Shown here: positions 12,135 to 23,550 of the stretch, piece by piece
Layout: the number at the start of each line of letters is the position of its first letter
Numbering within the stretch: position 1 is the stretch's first letter
Source of the DNA: Theocolax elegans
Taxonomy: Eukaryota > Arthropoda > Insecta > Hymenoptera > Cerocephalidae
Reading direction: 5' to 3'
Assembly (NCBI GenBank): GCA_026168455.1
Contig: CM047426.1
Location: forward strand, 38,503,175 to 38,567,174
Length of the DNA stretch: 64,000 bases
Position numbers and translations under genes: made by a program
The notes under the pieces: model-generated
Told to the model about the DNA's origin: nothing
The model's database searches: none
What the model saw: only the letters and a program-made list of their open reading frames with translations

Positions 12135-12153
12135 TGTCGCGTCCCGACGAAAA
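12135..12153 (+). mobile_element. First 19 bases of a D-family LTR, split by the Helitron
   Basis: TGTCGCGTCCCGACGAAAA is identical to the start of the LTR at 62398. The rest of this copy resumes at 18024, on the far side of the Helitron. Confidence 0.85.
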
Positions 12154-12289
12154 TCTATATAATAATTAAGAGGCGAAGTCTCCGGTCTTTCTGTGACGTA
12201 ATTTTTCTCCGGTCTTTCTATGACGTAATTTTTCTCCGGGCTTTCTATGACGTCAATTTTCTCCGGCTATTTCGTTACGTAAATGATAA

Positions 12290-13273
12290 TGCCCCGATGC
12301 CCTGGAGGACAGGATGGCGACCTGGACCTCGTCTACAGGAAGTGACATTTTTTTAAAAATAATTGTAGTTGTCCTCCTAGTAGATGATTCCTAGATGACC
12401 TGGAGGTCAGGATGGCAACCTGGACATTGTCTACAGGAAGTGACATTTTTTTAAAAATAATTGTAGTGGTCGTCTTAGTAGATGATGCCCCGATGACCTG
12501 GAGGTCAGGATGGCGACCTGGGCATCGTCTACAGGAAGTGACATTTTTTTAAAAATAATTGTAGTTGTCCTCCTAGTAGACGATGTCCCGATGACCTGGA
12601 GGTCAGGATGGCGACCTGGACATCGTCTACAGGAAGTGACATTTTTTTAAAAATAATTGTAGTTGTCGTCCTAGTAGATGATGGCCCGATGACCTGGAGG
12701 TCAGGATGGCGACCTGGACATCGTCTACAGGAAGTGACATTTTTTTTAAAAATAATTGTAGTTGTCGTCCTAGTAGATGATGTCCCGATGACCTGGAGGT
12801 CAGGATGGCGACCTGGACATCGTCTACAGGAAGTAAAATTTTTTTAAATTAATTGTAGTTGTCGTCCTAGTAGATGATGCCCCGATAACCTGGAGGTCAA
12901 GATGGCGACCTGGACATCGTCTACAGGAAGTGACATTTTTTTAAAAATAATTGTAGTTGTCCTCCTAGTAGATGATGCCCCAATGACCTGGAGGTCAGGA
13001 TGGCAACCTGGACATCGTCTACAGGAAGTGACTATTTTAAAAAATATTTGTAGTTGTCGTCCTAGTAGATGATGCCCCGATGACCTGGTGGTCAAGATGG
13101 CGACCTGGACATCGTCTACAGGAAGTGACTATTTTCAAAAATAATTGTAGTTGTCCTCCTAGTAGATGATTCCTAGATGACCTGGAGGTCAGGATGGCAA
13201 CCTGGACATTGTCTACAGGAAGTGACAATTTTTAAAAAAATAAATGTAGTTGTTCTCCTAGTAGATGATGCCC
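12290..13273 (+). repeat. 98-bp minisatellite, ~10 copies
   Basis: The phrase GGATGGCGACCTGG recurs at 12312, 12410, 12508, 12606 and 12704, and onward to ~13195, with a 98-bp step. Each unit contains GACCTGGAGGTC (arms GACCT/AGGTC), CATCGTCTACAGGAAGTGAC, a T/A run and CCTAGTAGATGATG. Units differ by a few substitutions and by T/A-run length. The same unit occurs at 14425-14828. Confidence 0.9.
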
Positions 13274-13342
13274 TGATATATAATATAATATAATATAATA
13301 TAATATAATATAATATAATATAATATAATATAATATAATAAA
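13274..13342 (+). repeat. (TATAA)n microsatellite
   Basis: Pentanucleotide TATAA repeated about a dozen times directly after the 98-bp array. Confidence 0.85.
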
Positions 13343-13374
13343 ATATATTATATATCTATATATTGTAGAATATT

Positions 13375-13720
13375 AATTTAAACGCAACTATTGATGATTA
13401 AGTTTCAGCTATATTACTTTAATGTTAAAGTTTATACATATTTTGATTAATATTATTTTAAGCGCTACTAATGAAGGTTTTGTGGCAGCTATAGAATTTT
13501 AATTTGAAAGTGTGTATATTTACCGTTTAACTTTATATTTAAGCGCTACTAAGAATGACTTAGTTGCAGCTATAGTGTTTTTATTCTAATATTATACATA
13601 TTACAGTGTCGAAAAACGTAGTGTTTTAATATGAAAAAATGTGTAAATATTGCAATGTTTACTTATATCGTAATGTTTAAACGCTGCTATTAAAAATTGT
13701 TTTATTATATAATTTATTAA
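13375..13720. repeat. Degenerate repeats with AAGCGCTACTA and GCAGCTATA
   Basis: Four related phrases start near 13379, 13461, 13541 and 13678. Each has AAACGC or AAGCGC plus a (C/G)TACTA-like run, with GCAGCTATA ~25 bases on in the second and third. Steps are about 80, 80 and 137 bp. They lie just downstream of the helicase reading frame and may be subterminal repeats of the coding Helitron. Confidence 0.5.
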
Positions 13721-13814
13721 ATATTAATTGCGTTGAAAATTTCTTTTTATACTACATTCTTTGTGTATATATTAATTGACGTTTCTTCTTTATTGTTTAA
13801 ATATTTTACTTTAT

Positions 13815-14212
13815 TCATTTTTTTTCGGTATATACAGCACTTTTATCTAATAATTTTTTTAAATTATTTTTATTTCTAACTCTAGATGATGCAACATATA
13901 ATTGTCCATGACTAAATACAGGTGATGGAAGATACAAGTCTACATTTAAAAAAGATTGACCTCGAGACTTATTTATCGTCATTGCAAATCCTAATCTTAT
14001 TGGAAATTGCCTTCGAATCATGGTAAATGGTATGTCTTTAATTGCTGGACTTAGATCAATTCGAGGTAAAAATACTGTTTCACCTTCATGTTTTCCTGTA
14101 ATAATTTCAGCTAAAATTATGTGCGTTCGTCATTTTCGTATTTTTAAACGCGTACCATTACATAAACCTCCTCCTAAATTTAAATTTCTTAATAATATTA
14201 CAATAGCGCCAA
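13815..14212 (-). pseudogene. Helitron helicase, C-terminal part
   Basis: Minus-strand frames give GAIVILLRNLNLGGGLCNGT, the conserved segment of Pif1-type Helitron helicases. After it come an [18 protein letters not shown] segment and [12 protein letters not shown], the canonical C-terminal motifs of this superfamily 1B helicase, ending at a TAA near 13815. A stop interrupts the frame near 14135. It continues the helicase on the other side of the minisatellite insertion (14829 upward). The protein would unwind DNA during rolling-circle transposition. This copy cannot be functional as it stands. Confidence 0.85.
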
Positions 14213-14828
14213 TTTCTATATCTATATCTATATCTATATCTATATCTATATCTATATCTATATCTATATCTATATAATAATTAAGAGGCGAAGTCTCCGG
14301 TCTTTCTGTGACGTAATTTTTCTCCGGTCTTTCTATTATGTAATTTTTCTCCGGTCTTTCTATGACGTAATATTTCTCCGGTCTTTCTATGACGTCAATT
14401 TTCTCCGGCTATTTCGTTACGTAAATGATGATGCCCCGATGACCTGGAGGTCAGGATGGCGACCTGGACATCGTCTACAGGAAGTGAAAATTTAAAAAAA
14501 AATAATTGTAGTTGTCCTCCTAGTAGATGATGCACCGATGACCTGGCGGTCAGGATGGCGACCTGGACATCGTCTACAGGAAGTGACATTTTTTTTAAAA
14601 ATAAATGCAGTTGTCGTCCTAGTAGATGATGCCCGATGACCTGGAGGTCAGGATGGCGACCTGGACATCGTCTACAGGAAGTGACATTTTTTAAAAAATA
14701 ATTGTAGTTATCGTCCTAGTAGATGATGCCCCGATGACCTGGAGGTCAGGATGGCGACCTGGACATCGTCTACAGGAAGTGACATTTTTTTTAAAAATAA
14801 TTGTAGTTGTCCTCCTAGTAGATGATGC
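14213..14828 (+). mobile_element. Minisatellite-bearing insertion in the helicase gene
   Basis: Consists of a (TATCTA)n tract (14217-14275), then the same leader as the Helitron left end (TCTATATAATAATTAAGAGG), CTCCGGTCTTTC repeats, and about four 98-bp minisatellite units. The helicase frame is interrupted exactly here. A 16-base sequence, ATTACAATMGCGCCAA (M is A on the left, C on the right), is present on both sides. It looks like a non-autonomous relative of the 12154 element, resembling minisatellite-carrying Helitron derivatives. Confidence 0.7.
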
Positions 14829-16275
14829 AATTACAATCGCGCCAACTTTTAAAATTAACTTATGTGGTGGTAAGCCATTAGGCGTTATTGAATTAAAAAA
14901 TTCTATTGGAATTGTATTATATATGTCCTCATTTTTATCAGAATTCGTTATATCAACACTAATATATTCCCTAGGTTCTCCGTTTAATCGATTTAATATT
15001 TCATTATTAATCTTTAAGACATCTTTATTTGTTGGTGCTAATATTACTTTACTGTATAGCGAGTTGTCATTAGAAATTATTAAAGGGCCAAAAGTTTCTG
15101 CAATCAAATCTCCGCGAGATAAAAGATTAGACGGTAAATGAATTAAATTATTATTTTTTTCAAAATCGCTACCATCACTACGTTGTTCTCCACTTTACGT
15201 AGCCAATCTTGGAACATATTATCATTATTATTAATTCTTTTGTTGCCTTGTAATGAAACATTATTAAACATTTTCCATAGTTTGCTTTTTTTAACACAAG
15301 ATTCTATTATTTGAATTCTATTTCCAAAACGTACAACTGATAAAATTTGTCGAAAGTCACCAGATAATATTACAATTTTACCGCCAAATGGTTCGGAAGT
15401 TCTTTTTATAATCTATCAACAGCATCAAAAGCAAATTTAGATACCATGGATATTTCATCCCAAATTATAACCTTTGTTTCTTTTAAATATTGTCCATATT
15501 CGGTTTTTAACTTTACATTACAAGTAGATTGCTCTGTTTAATTAAATGGTAATTTAAATGCAGTGTGTACAGTTTTTCCATCGATTAAAAGATTAGCTGC
15601 AATGCCAGTCCAAGCTACTGCTAATACATTTATATTCGAATTTTTTAAATATGCTATTAAATAATTATGTAAATAACTTTTACCACTACCTTTAGGACCG
15701 TCAATAAAAATTAATCTTTCTTTATTATTATTTTGAATAGCATTTATAGTGCCATTAAATATATTCGTCTGTATTTCAGATAAAGAACTTATGTTATTAC
15801 TCACAGAAGAACAGTATGTAGTAAAATCATTTAAATCTTTGGTGTATATTTCATTAATTTCATCTATTGAAGGTAAATCATTTTTATACAACGCGCAACC
15901 GTGTAATATTAAAATATCATTTAATTTATTTAAAACAATCTTTTCTGCTGCTTTTTCATTCACTTTTGGATCGTAAAAATAATTTTTGTACTTATCATAA
16001 AGATTTCGAATATTATTTGGTTTATGAAAAATAATTATGAATGCAAATAATTGAATTAAAGCATTTGGAAATTGGTATATAACTGCTTCTTGTAAGCAAT
16101 TATCCCATTCTTCATCTACTGATACCAATCCGCGGGCTGTTACTGCATCATAATAAGTTGGATATATTATATTATTAAAGAACCTTACATCCGTGAATGA
16201 TGTTGCGCCCGTTACATGTAATAATAACATTCTAAAATAAAATAATTCTGGTTGTTTAGGATTAACATAATACAT
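14829..16275 (-). pseudogene. Helitron helicase, N-terminal and central part
   Basis: Minus-strand reading. Codons at 16275-15538 are open and contain the Walker A motif IDGPKGSGKSYL, followed by AVAWTGIAANLLIDGKTVHT (Pif1-type helicase). Further down, WDEISM (Walker B, ~15470) and GDFRQ (~15355) are in other frames. The segment at 15107-14829 is open again (SKVILAPTNKDVLKINNEIL, NGLPPHKLILKVGA). At least three frameshifts or stops separate these pieces. The domain order matches the RepHel protein of autonomous Helitrons. Confidence 0.85.
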
Positions 16276-16314
16276 TCTACTTAAAATTGGCTTTGTAAAT
16301 TTTTTTCTTTTAAC

Positions 16315-17795
16315 CTAAATTTTTTTATTTTCATCATATACGTAATAATTTGGTATTTGAATATATAATAAATTTTTAGATGCATTATCATACGTATTTA
16401 ATTCAAACCAAGCAGTAAGTATGGTTGTAACATTGCGATCAATCGATTTTTCTTCTGATCCTTCTTTGAAATATAGATACTGTTCGTTTTCTAAATGTAT
16501 TGCTAATCGATAAATAGCATGTGATTGTTTGTACAATTTGAATTGACATAATCAATGCATTGCTTCAGGAGGACATACATATCGAGTAGATAAGTATTGA
16601 TCAATTTCATCGTAATTAAATACATTCTTATGTGATGAATCTTTATTATTAAAATTATTTAAATCATTAGTATCACTTTTAAATCTGACTAAAATACAAT
16701 CAGGCCCTTTATATAAATATTTAAATAAATACTTTATTGATTTAATTGTGCTGCATATTTCAACATTAATATGACAATTGAATTTCAATAGTAAGTAAGG
16801 ATTATAAGGAACTACATATTGATTAGTTGCTATTCTGTTAGAAGAATATTTAATTGCCCTCCCATTGTTACGACGACGATGTAAAGGATACCCATTGTAA
16901 TCATTATAATTAGTGTTATTATTATAAGAGTTAGGAAAATTTTTAGTACATTTTATTTTATTTTCGTCCATACAGGGTGAATTTAAATTTTGTTTTCCAC
17001 GTGGTCCATGGATCTTGTGCTGCTTTACAAACTCATATAATTTTGGATTAACATTCTTATCTGGTATTTCAGTACTTATTATACTATCTACTTGATCTGA
17101 ATTGTAAAATTTATCATTATCAACAAGATATAACAATAAATGCATATGAGGTAATCCATGTTTTTGAAACTCAATTACATAAATGTATGCTGCGACTATT
17201 CCAAAAATGTTTTCCTTTAATAATTCTTCTAAAAATGATTTTATTTTTCAATTGAAAACTCGAGCCACAAGATCAAGTCGATCTAAAGTAGTTTCATTGA
17301 ACTGTAAATTTTCAACTATTTCCGACCATTTTGATTGCACGATTTAGTAATAAATAAGTCGGGTTTACCACACGTTTGAACTAGAGTCATTGCATCCATA
17401 TAATTTTGTTGCAAAGCACGAGGACCGCCAATAAAAGTAGAGGGTAAAATAACCATTTTACCAACAGTTGTATTTTTATCTAATGCTTTATTATGTACAT
17501 AATCCATTAACCCACGATACATTTCTGTTCTTGAGGATGATTGCTGTTTACGAATGTAAAACAAACGAGTACCCTCTACTTTACACCATGCATCAACACA
17601 AAACTGTAGACTTACTTTACCTAATTGTAAACAAGGATTAAAATTGTTTCGAATACTAAATTTGTAAGAATAATATTCTAAAGCAGTAACTATGTTTTTT
17701 ATGTTATTACTGACACAAATTAGTAATAAATAAAAATGTATACTGTAACAATAATTATTATAATAATTAAGCAAAAAATATAATATAATTATCAT
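16315..17795 (-). pseudogene. Helitron Rep (HUH endonuclease) domain
   Basis: Minus-strand reading. Residues from 17795 down give LQFCVDAWCKVEGTRLFYIR, then ILPSTFIGGPRALQQNYMDA and KPDLFITKSCNQN, the Helitron_like_N region. After a frameshift and a stop, HGLPHMHLLLYL (17160-17125) supplies the HUH metal-binding motif. IKYLFKYLYKG (~16720) supplies the tyrosine motif used to nick and rejoin DNA. The segment at 16536-16315 continues the domain. Multiple breaks make it a pseudogene, although single-base errors could explain several. It lies directly upstream of the helicase domain, as in a RepHel fusion. Confidence 0.85.
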
Positions 17796-18023
17796 GTATT
17801 AAAAAAAATTGTTTGACGATGTATAATTACAAAAATAATACATTATTACAATAATTATTATACATTATTATTATTATGTATACATTATTACTGTAATGTA
17901 TACTGTACAAAAATAGTTATAATTTCATAATGAAAATCGCATTAATTAAGGATATATTCTACCGAGAGATTAATCAATTTTATTCGACCGAGGGAGCGTT
18001 CGCGACCGAGGAATGGTAGCTAG

Positions 18024-18965
18024 TTATATTATTATTTTTGGTAAAAAGTACTGCGTAGTTTAGAATAAAAATACGGCGTAGAAGACGAACAAAATAAGGT
18101 TGATAAAGAATGATTCTAAGTAAATGCAGTAATATAAAATTTAATTTATAGAGCTAAGGAACAGATTATTTTACGAGTGTCTCAAACGAAAAAGAGACTG
18201 ATAAGTAGAGTGGAAGATATTATTCAAAGCCAATACGCATATAAGCGGGATCGCCGATAGCGAGATCGAAACGAAGGGTTATGCAAGAGTTTTTTTGTAC
18301 TGCACTATAAAATCAATGCTCGGAGAAGAGCCGGCGATGGGAAACATCGACTAGAAAATTCGAGCATTAGAAGGAAGTAATAAATTAAGCCGTTCTTTGG
18401 GTAACGTCGCAGTAATAAAAGGGGGACAGCAAATTCTCCGAATTAACTACGAAGCGATACAGAAAATGCACGGGATTCGATAATTTTTAATCACGCACAT
18501 CTAACGGCCCAATCGGGTGCAAGCACAGAAAAATCGAGAACTACTTACACAATTTCCATATAAGGCAAAGTGTAAGACAAGAATAGATGCATAGATTTTT
18601 AGGGTATATAAAGTGGACCCAGAAGAGACACAGCCACTCCTAATTTTTCATCTAAAGTTTTCATAAGGTGAAGCTCTGCTCGTCAACTCTTTGATTTTTA
18701 TCCGAGGGCGTGGCACTGCTACTCGGACTTTAAAACAATACGCATTCAAAATCAAGAGAGATCTTCTATTCGGGAATTGAGACGCATCGTTGACATCTAC
18801 GAGCCATAGTCAAGGAACTACGACTTCGACATCTGGAAATCATCGGGCTCCAACAGCATACACATCTAACATCGACGCCCGCAGGTCTAGCAGGACATTA
18901 TCCGGCAATTTGACACCGCTATCCACGTTCGAGGCGAACCTTCGTTCCTCACCGTATACACACAT
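18024..18965 (+). mobile_element. D-family LTR, remainder of copy 1
   Basis: Resumes with TTATATTATTATTTTT and runs nearly identically to 62417-63358, including AAGTACTGCGTAGTTTAG, GGGATCGCCGATAGCGAGAT and TTCGAGGCGAACCTTCG. Together with 12135-12153 it makes a ~961-bp LTR-like copy. No PBS or gag follows, so it is a solo or truncated LTR. Its 3' edge merges into TA-rich sequence. Confidence 0.75.
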
Positions 18966-19039
18966 ATGTATATATATCTCTCTATAATATATAAATATTT
19001 CGCCGTCGCCGCCGCCGCCGTGTCTAAGAATTCAGAATT

Positions 19040-19374
19040 CAACATATATATATATATATATATGTTTTATATATATATGTCATATATATCTATATATGTT
19101 ATATATATGTTATATATATATATGTCATATATATATGTTATATATATGTTATATATATATATGTCATATATATATATATGTTATATATATATGTCATATA
19201 TATAAGTGTGTATGTGTGTGCGCGAGCGTGCGTGCGTGCGTGCGTGTGTGTGTGTGTGGGTGTGTGTGTGTGTGTGTGTTTGTGTGTTTGTGTGTGTGCG
19301 TGTGTGCGTGTGTGCGTGTGTGTGTGTGTATGTGTGTGTGTGTGTGTGTGTGTGCGTGCGTGTGTGTGTGTACG
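19040..19374 (+). repeat. (TA)n and (GT)n microsatellites
   Basis: TA/TATG-rich tract to ~19204, then ~170 bases of GT with scattered C and A. Open frames here are simple-sequence artefacts. Confidence 0.95.
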
Positions 19375-20322
19375 TGTTATTTGTTTTTTGAAGAATAGAT
19401 AATATATGTATTTTTTCCTTGCGCAAAAAAAAGTTGTGAATATAACTTGAAAGAATGTGTATTAGTTTACTTATTCCTGATAAAACTCATAAAATAAAAA
19501 CGGACCTAAAATTTAATGTAATGTTTTTAAAAATATGCACAATTTTTCGAAGATAAAATAAATATTAATCAAGTATAACATACACTTTTCCAAATATCTA
19601 TATGTGAAATATACAATAAATTAAAATTTAATACATTAATTATTGCATTTTTAAAATAATTCTATTATAAACAGTAATGGTAAAAGAAAATTCAAATTTT
19701 AACAATGGCAATATAAAATACGAATTACATTTCAAAAGTTTTTCGAAAATTATTATTTTAGTAGTATTTAATTTAAATATTATTCAAATCAAATTTAAAA
19801 ATTGTATGGATATATAAGTAAGTAGATTACGTATATTTATATAAAACAATATTTTAAATAATCAAGTATGTATTTATTAGAAACAAAAGGTTATTTAAGG
19901 AATGCCTTTGTTTATAATAATTAAAATAAATATATGGGCTCTGTTACCAAAGGGAAAAATAAATTGGATATAATTATGAAATAAAACGCAAATTTTGAAA
20001 GAGGGTGCAAATTACGAATTACGGGAGAAATGGAAGAAACAGGTTTTTATTTATATACCGCTAAAATATTATAAATAATTCTTTAAAACTAATACAAAAA
20101 TTAATTTAATTAAGAAGAAAGTTTTATTACTCTAAAAGTACAAAATATTAATGACATATAGAACTCTTGGCGATGACTTAAATAAATTAATTTTAGGAGG
20201 TAAAGTTCTATTTAGATCCGTTTAAAATGATCTAAAATTTTAATAGGTTTTAACTAAATACTACAATTAAGTATATGCACTTTAATATTTTTGGTAAGTT
20301 AATTGTTCATTACCATACATAT

Positions 20323-21082
20323 GGGGTATTCCACGTGAAGTGGTCCGATCAAAATTTTAAAATGCACCAAATTTTGGGTATACATTGTAAATGTTTTTCA
20401 GAATACAGAAAAAAATTTTTAGGTACTGGTATTTATTAGCTCAAAAGTTATTCTAACCTCAAAAAGTGAACTTTTTCCAGTTTTTTTCAGCACCAACTGG
20501 GTTCATCGCTATTTAACCCAAAATCTATCAACTTTTACTATACAACATTATATGTAACATTCGTTGCTAATTATGTGTAGAATTTATTCTTCTGGATTAG
20601 AATTTCTAATCTCAAGGTCAATATTACTTAAAGTACATGTCAATATTCAACTTAAAAAAAGTGTAAGTGCGCCACAATTGATTTTTTTATCCAAATGTCT
20701 AAAAGAAAGTTTGGAGCAATACATTTTAAATGGGAAATACCATGTTAATTTTTGTGAATTTTTTGTCCGGGTGTTCTATCTCTTCGAGATTTTAAATTTA
20801 AGAAATGTAACCAGGGTAGATAAGTTCTAAAGATTAATTTAAACAAAAGTTGTTTGTAATGTTTTTTCAAAAAAATCAACAGATTTTGAGATAAATGGCT
20901 TGAAAAATAGAAATTTTTCTAAAAAATTGAAAAATTTCCACTTTTCATGGTCGAATAACTCTTAAGCAAATTATTTTTAACACTTAAATTTTTTTTGTAT
21001 GTTCTGGAAGATGTTTCCAGCCTGTTCTCAAATTTTGGAGTGATTTAAAATTTTCATCGTACCACTTGACGTGAAATAGACC
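20323..21082. mobile_element. MITE-like element with ~36-bp inverted termini
   Basis: The left end, GGGGTATTCCACGTGAAGTG, and the right end, whose reverse complement begins GGTCTATTTCACGTCAAGTG, form an imperfect TIR that continues inward to AAAATTTTAAA. The ~760-bp interior has no transposase. The flanks CATAT/ATATA leave the target duplication ambiguous. A truncated relative with the right end intact lies at 35848-36140. Confidence 0.65.
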
Positions 21083-22278
21083 ATATATATGTATATATAT
21101 GTATGTATGTATGTGGGTGTGTGTGAGTGCGTCGGAATATTTATATAATATATATATATTTTAAAATTGTTTTTTCAAGAATACATAATATATGTATTTT
21201 TTCCGTGCGCAAAAAAAAAGTTGTGAACATAACTTGAAATAATGTGTATTTGTTTACTCATTCTTGATAAAACTCATAAAATTTTTAAACGTATACTCAA
21301 TAATAATAACGGATCTAAAATTCAATGTAATGCTTTAAATACAGATGCAAAATTGTTTGAAGATGAAATAAACATTAAACAAGTATAACATACACTTTTC
21401 CAAATATCCATATGATATATAATGGGTTAAAAATTAAATATATTAATTATTGCATTTTTAAGATAATTCTATTATAAACAGTATAGGCAAAAGAAAATTC
21501 AAATTTTAACAGTGGCAATATAAAATACGAATTACATTTGAATAGATTTTCAAAAACTATTAATTTAGGAGTATTTAATTTAAATATTTTTTAAATTAAT
21601 ATTTCAAAATTGTATGGATATATAAGTGTGTAGATAATTTATATTTATATAACACAATATTTTAAATAAACAAGTATGTATTTATTAGAAACAGAAGGAT
21701 ATTTAAGAAATGAATTTGTTTATAATAATCAACATAAATATTTGGGCTCTGCATAGTAAAAATAAATTGGATATAATTATGGATTAAAACGCAAATTTTG
21801 AAAGAGGGTGCAAATTACGAATCACGGGAGAAATGGAAGAAACAGGTTTTTATTTATATAGAGCTAAAATTTTATAAATAATTCTTTAAAACTAATACAA
21901 AAATTAATTTAATTAAGAAGAAAGTTTTATTACTCTAAAAGTACAAAATATTAATATGACATAGAATTTTTGGCGATAATCGTTCGTCATTAAATAAATT
22001 AATTTTAGGAGGTGAAGTTCTATTTATAACCGTTTAAAATAATCCAAAATTTTAATAAGTTGTTAACTAAAATACTACAATTTAGTAAGTATATGTACTT
22101 TACTATTTTTGGTAAGTTAATTTTTCCTTAACATTTATAATTATTAAAATATAAATTTAAGCTTTATAAGAATTCATATAGTTTAAAATTTAAAGTTAAC
22201 ATTTAATATGTCTCTATTTTTTTTATTATTTTTATTCTGATTTCATTACACTATATTCTGGTAAACTTTTATTTATAA

Positions 22279-22895
22279 TGTGACAAGGCAAGTGTGCCTG
22301 TCATGGTGCATAGCGAGCACACACACATTCCTACCTACCTATTACCCAATTTGCCTACCTAAACCGTATACTAAGTAAATCTAGCACCGAGCACACATAT
22401 CCGTAGTAGCCTCAAGCCTGAAGGAGCCATCCAACAGCAACGGACTCGTACAGGGAGATCAACCTGTAAGGCATAATCATGAGTATGTTTTTCAAGACTA
22501 AGGAGCAGGTAGGAGTACACAAGACTGTGTACAGGAGTAGAGGTGTATAGGAGCCAGGTTTAGAGGTTATGTGAGCATAAACATTGCTCACATATACTAA
22601 CTAAATAACAAGGCACCTGTCAAGTTACTCCTTAACGTATTATAGCAGCCGCGCAGTAGACCCGAGGAACAGCCTCCGGAGCCGACGTCGTGAAGAGACG
22701 TCTGAGCAGCAAAGAAGCCACGAAGTAGAGAGAGACGGAGATAGTGACACGTACATGCAACCGCTGAGCAGCCACGACTCGTTAACCACGGCAGTAAGGC
22801 TCGTCGTCCATCTGGAAATAAACTCACGGATCGATTAGCCGATAATTAATAAGGAACGAGATTATAATTACCAAATAGCAGCCTCGTCGTCGCCA

Positions 22896-22931
<36 letters not shown>

Positions 22932-23537
22932 TCACTCGAACCACCTAGCAGAACGTTAACAACAACAACAAGCCGCTCTCGCTGTAAGCCCGCGCTCGCA
23001 CTGCGCGGAGACGGTCGCGACGCATGCGCGCGGCGCTCTCGCAGGACAAAGGCATAGAGAGCTCGGGAACTCGGCCGTGACGAGACGCAGCGAGATTACT
23101 TTTGAGCGATTTCGACCGTTTTCCGTACGTGACATAGAGTCCGGAGAGTGTGCACCGGGTGCAATTGAGAGCGAGGAATTACGATATAAGGTTGGTGCAA
23201 AGTGCTATCCATACCCGTGTTCCTCTCCTCGTAAGGTGTGTGTGCCGCAATTCCCCCTTTTCGCGTATTCGCACACGTGGCCGGCGTCGCCATTTTCGTC
23301 GATCGAGCGGGTATTCGATCGAGCAACAGCTATATTGCCGCGCGTGAAATTATACCGAGCCCTATTAACTTTATACTTAATTAATCGTAATTATTAATAA
23401 TTAGCAGCCGTTAATATTTAGCCGCGAGCACGACTGGCAACCGTGTACTTAATTACTATCATATAATAAATGCTCTGTTATTTTATCATTGATATTAATT
23501 TCATCACCCGCACCCTGATCCCCAGTGCGGTGTGACA
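22279..23537 (+). repeat. 5' LTR of element A
   Basis: TGTGACAAGG...GGTGTGACA, 1259 bp. Contains a (GTC)n tract near 22887-22930, a GC-rich stretch with GCATGCGCGCG, and a terminal CACCCTGATCCCCAGTG. Open frames inside it are repeated in the 3' LTR and show no domain. Confidence 0.95.
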
Positions 23538-23538
23538 T

Positions 23539-23550
23539 TGGCGCCCAACG
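23539..23550 (+). promoter_or_regulatory. Primer-binding site of element A (tRNA-Lys type)
   Basis: TGGCGCCCAACG begins one base after the LTR. It is complementary to an insect tRNA-Lys 3' end (GTTGGGCGCCA, from general knowledge). Confidence 0.75.

Larger units (their letters stand above)
12154..18023 (+). mobile_element. Helitron (5.87 kb) inserted between A and T of a D-family LTR
   Basis: The left end starts TCTATATAATAATTAAGAGG and the right end finishes GGTAGCTAG: 5' TC and 3' CTAG, as in Helitrons. Comparing with the intact LTR at 62398 shows the unoccupied site, CGACGAAAA then TTATATTATT. The insertion therefore sits exactly between A and T without target duplication, the Helitron signature. 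The interior holds 98-bp minisatellite arrays and a decayed Rep/helicase gene. Oddly, that gene runs on the minus strand, opposite to the TC-to-CTAG polarity, so the block may be composite. No strong 3' hairpin is visible just before CTAG. Confidence 0.75.
18966..22140 (+). repeat. Interspersed repeat R1, copy 1
   Basis: Starts in TA/CCG-rich sequence (GCCGCCGCC, CTAAGAATTCAGAATTCAAC) that is repeated from 34616. It contains two related halves, 19386-20318 and 21170-22140. Both have TTTTTTCCKTGCGCAAAAAA, GAAAGAGGGTGCAAATTACG and TAATTTTAGGAGGT phrases, and they are separated by an inverted-repeat element and TA/GT tracts. No coding frame. The second copy (34616-36211 plus 41756-42046) is interrupted by element B. 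Confidence 0.7.

Noticed and set aside
18966..19402. Open frames rich in Cys/Val/Tyr/Ile
   Set aside because: Translations of GT and TA microsatellites.
22597..23397. Frames of 65-106 codons repeated at 33517-34314
   Set aside because: Inside both LTRs of element A. Identity reflects LTR identity.
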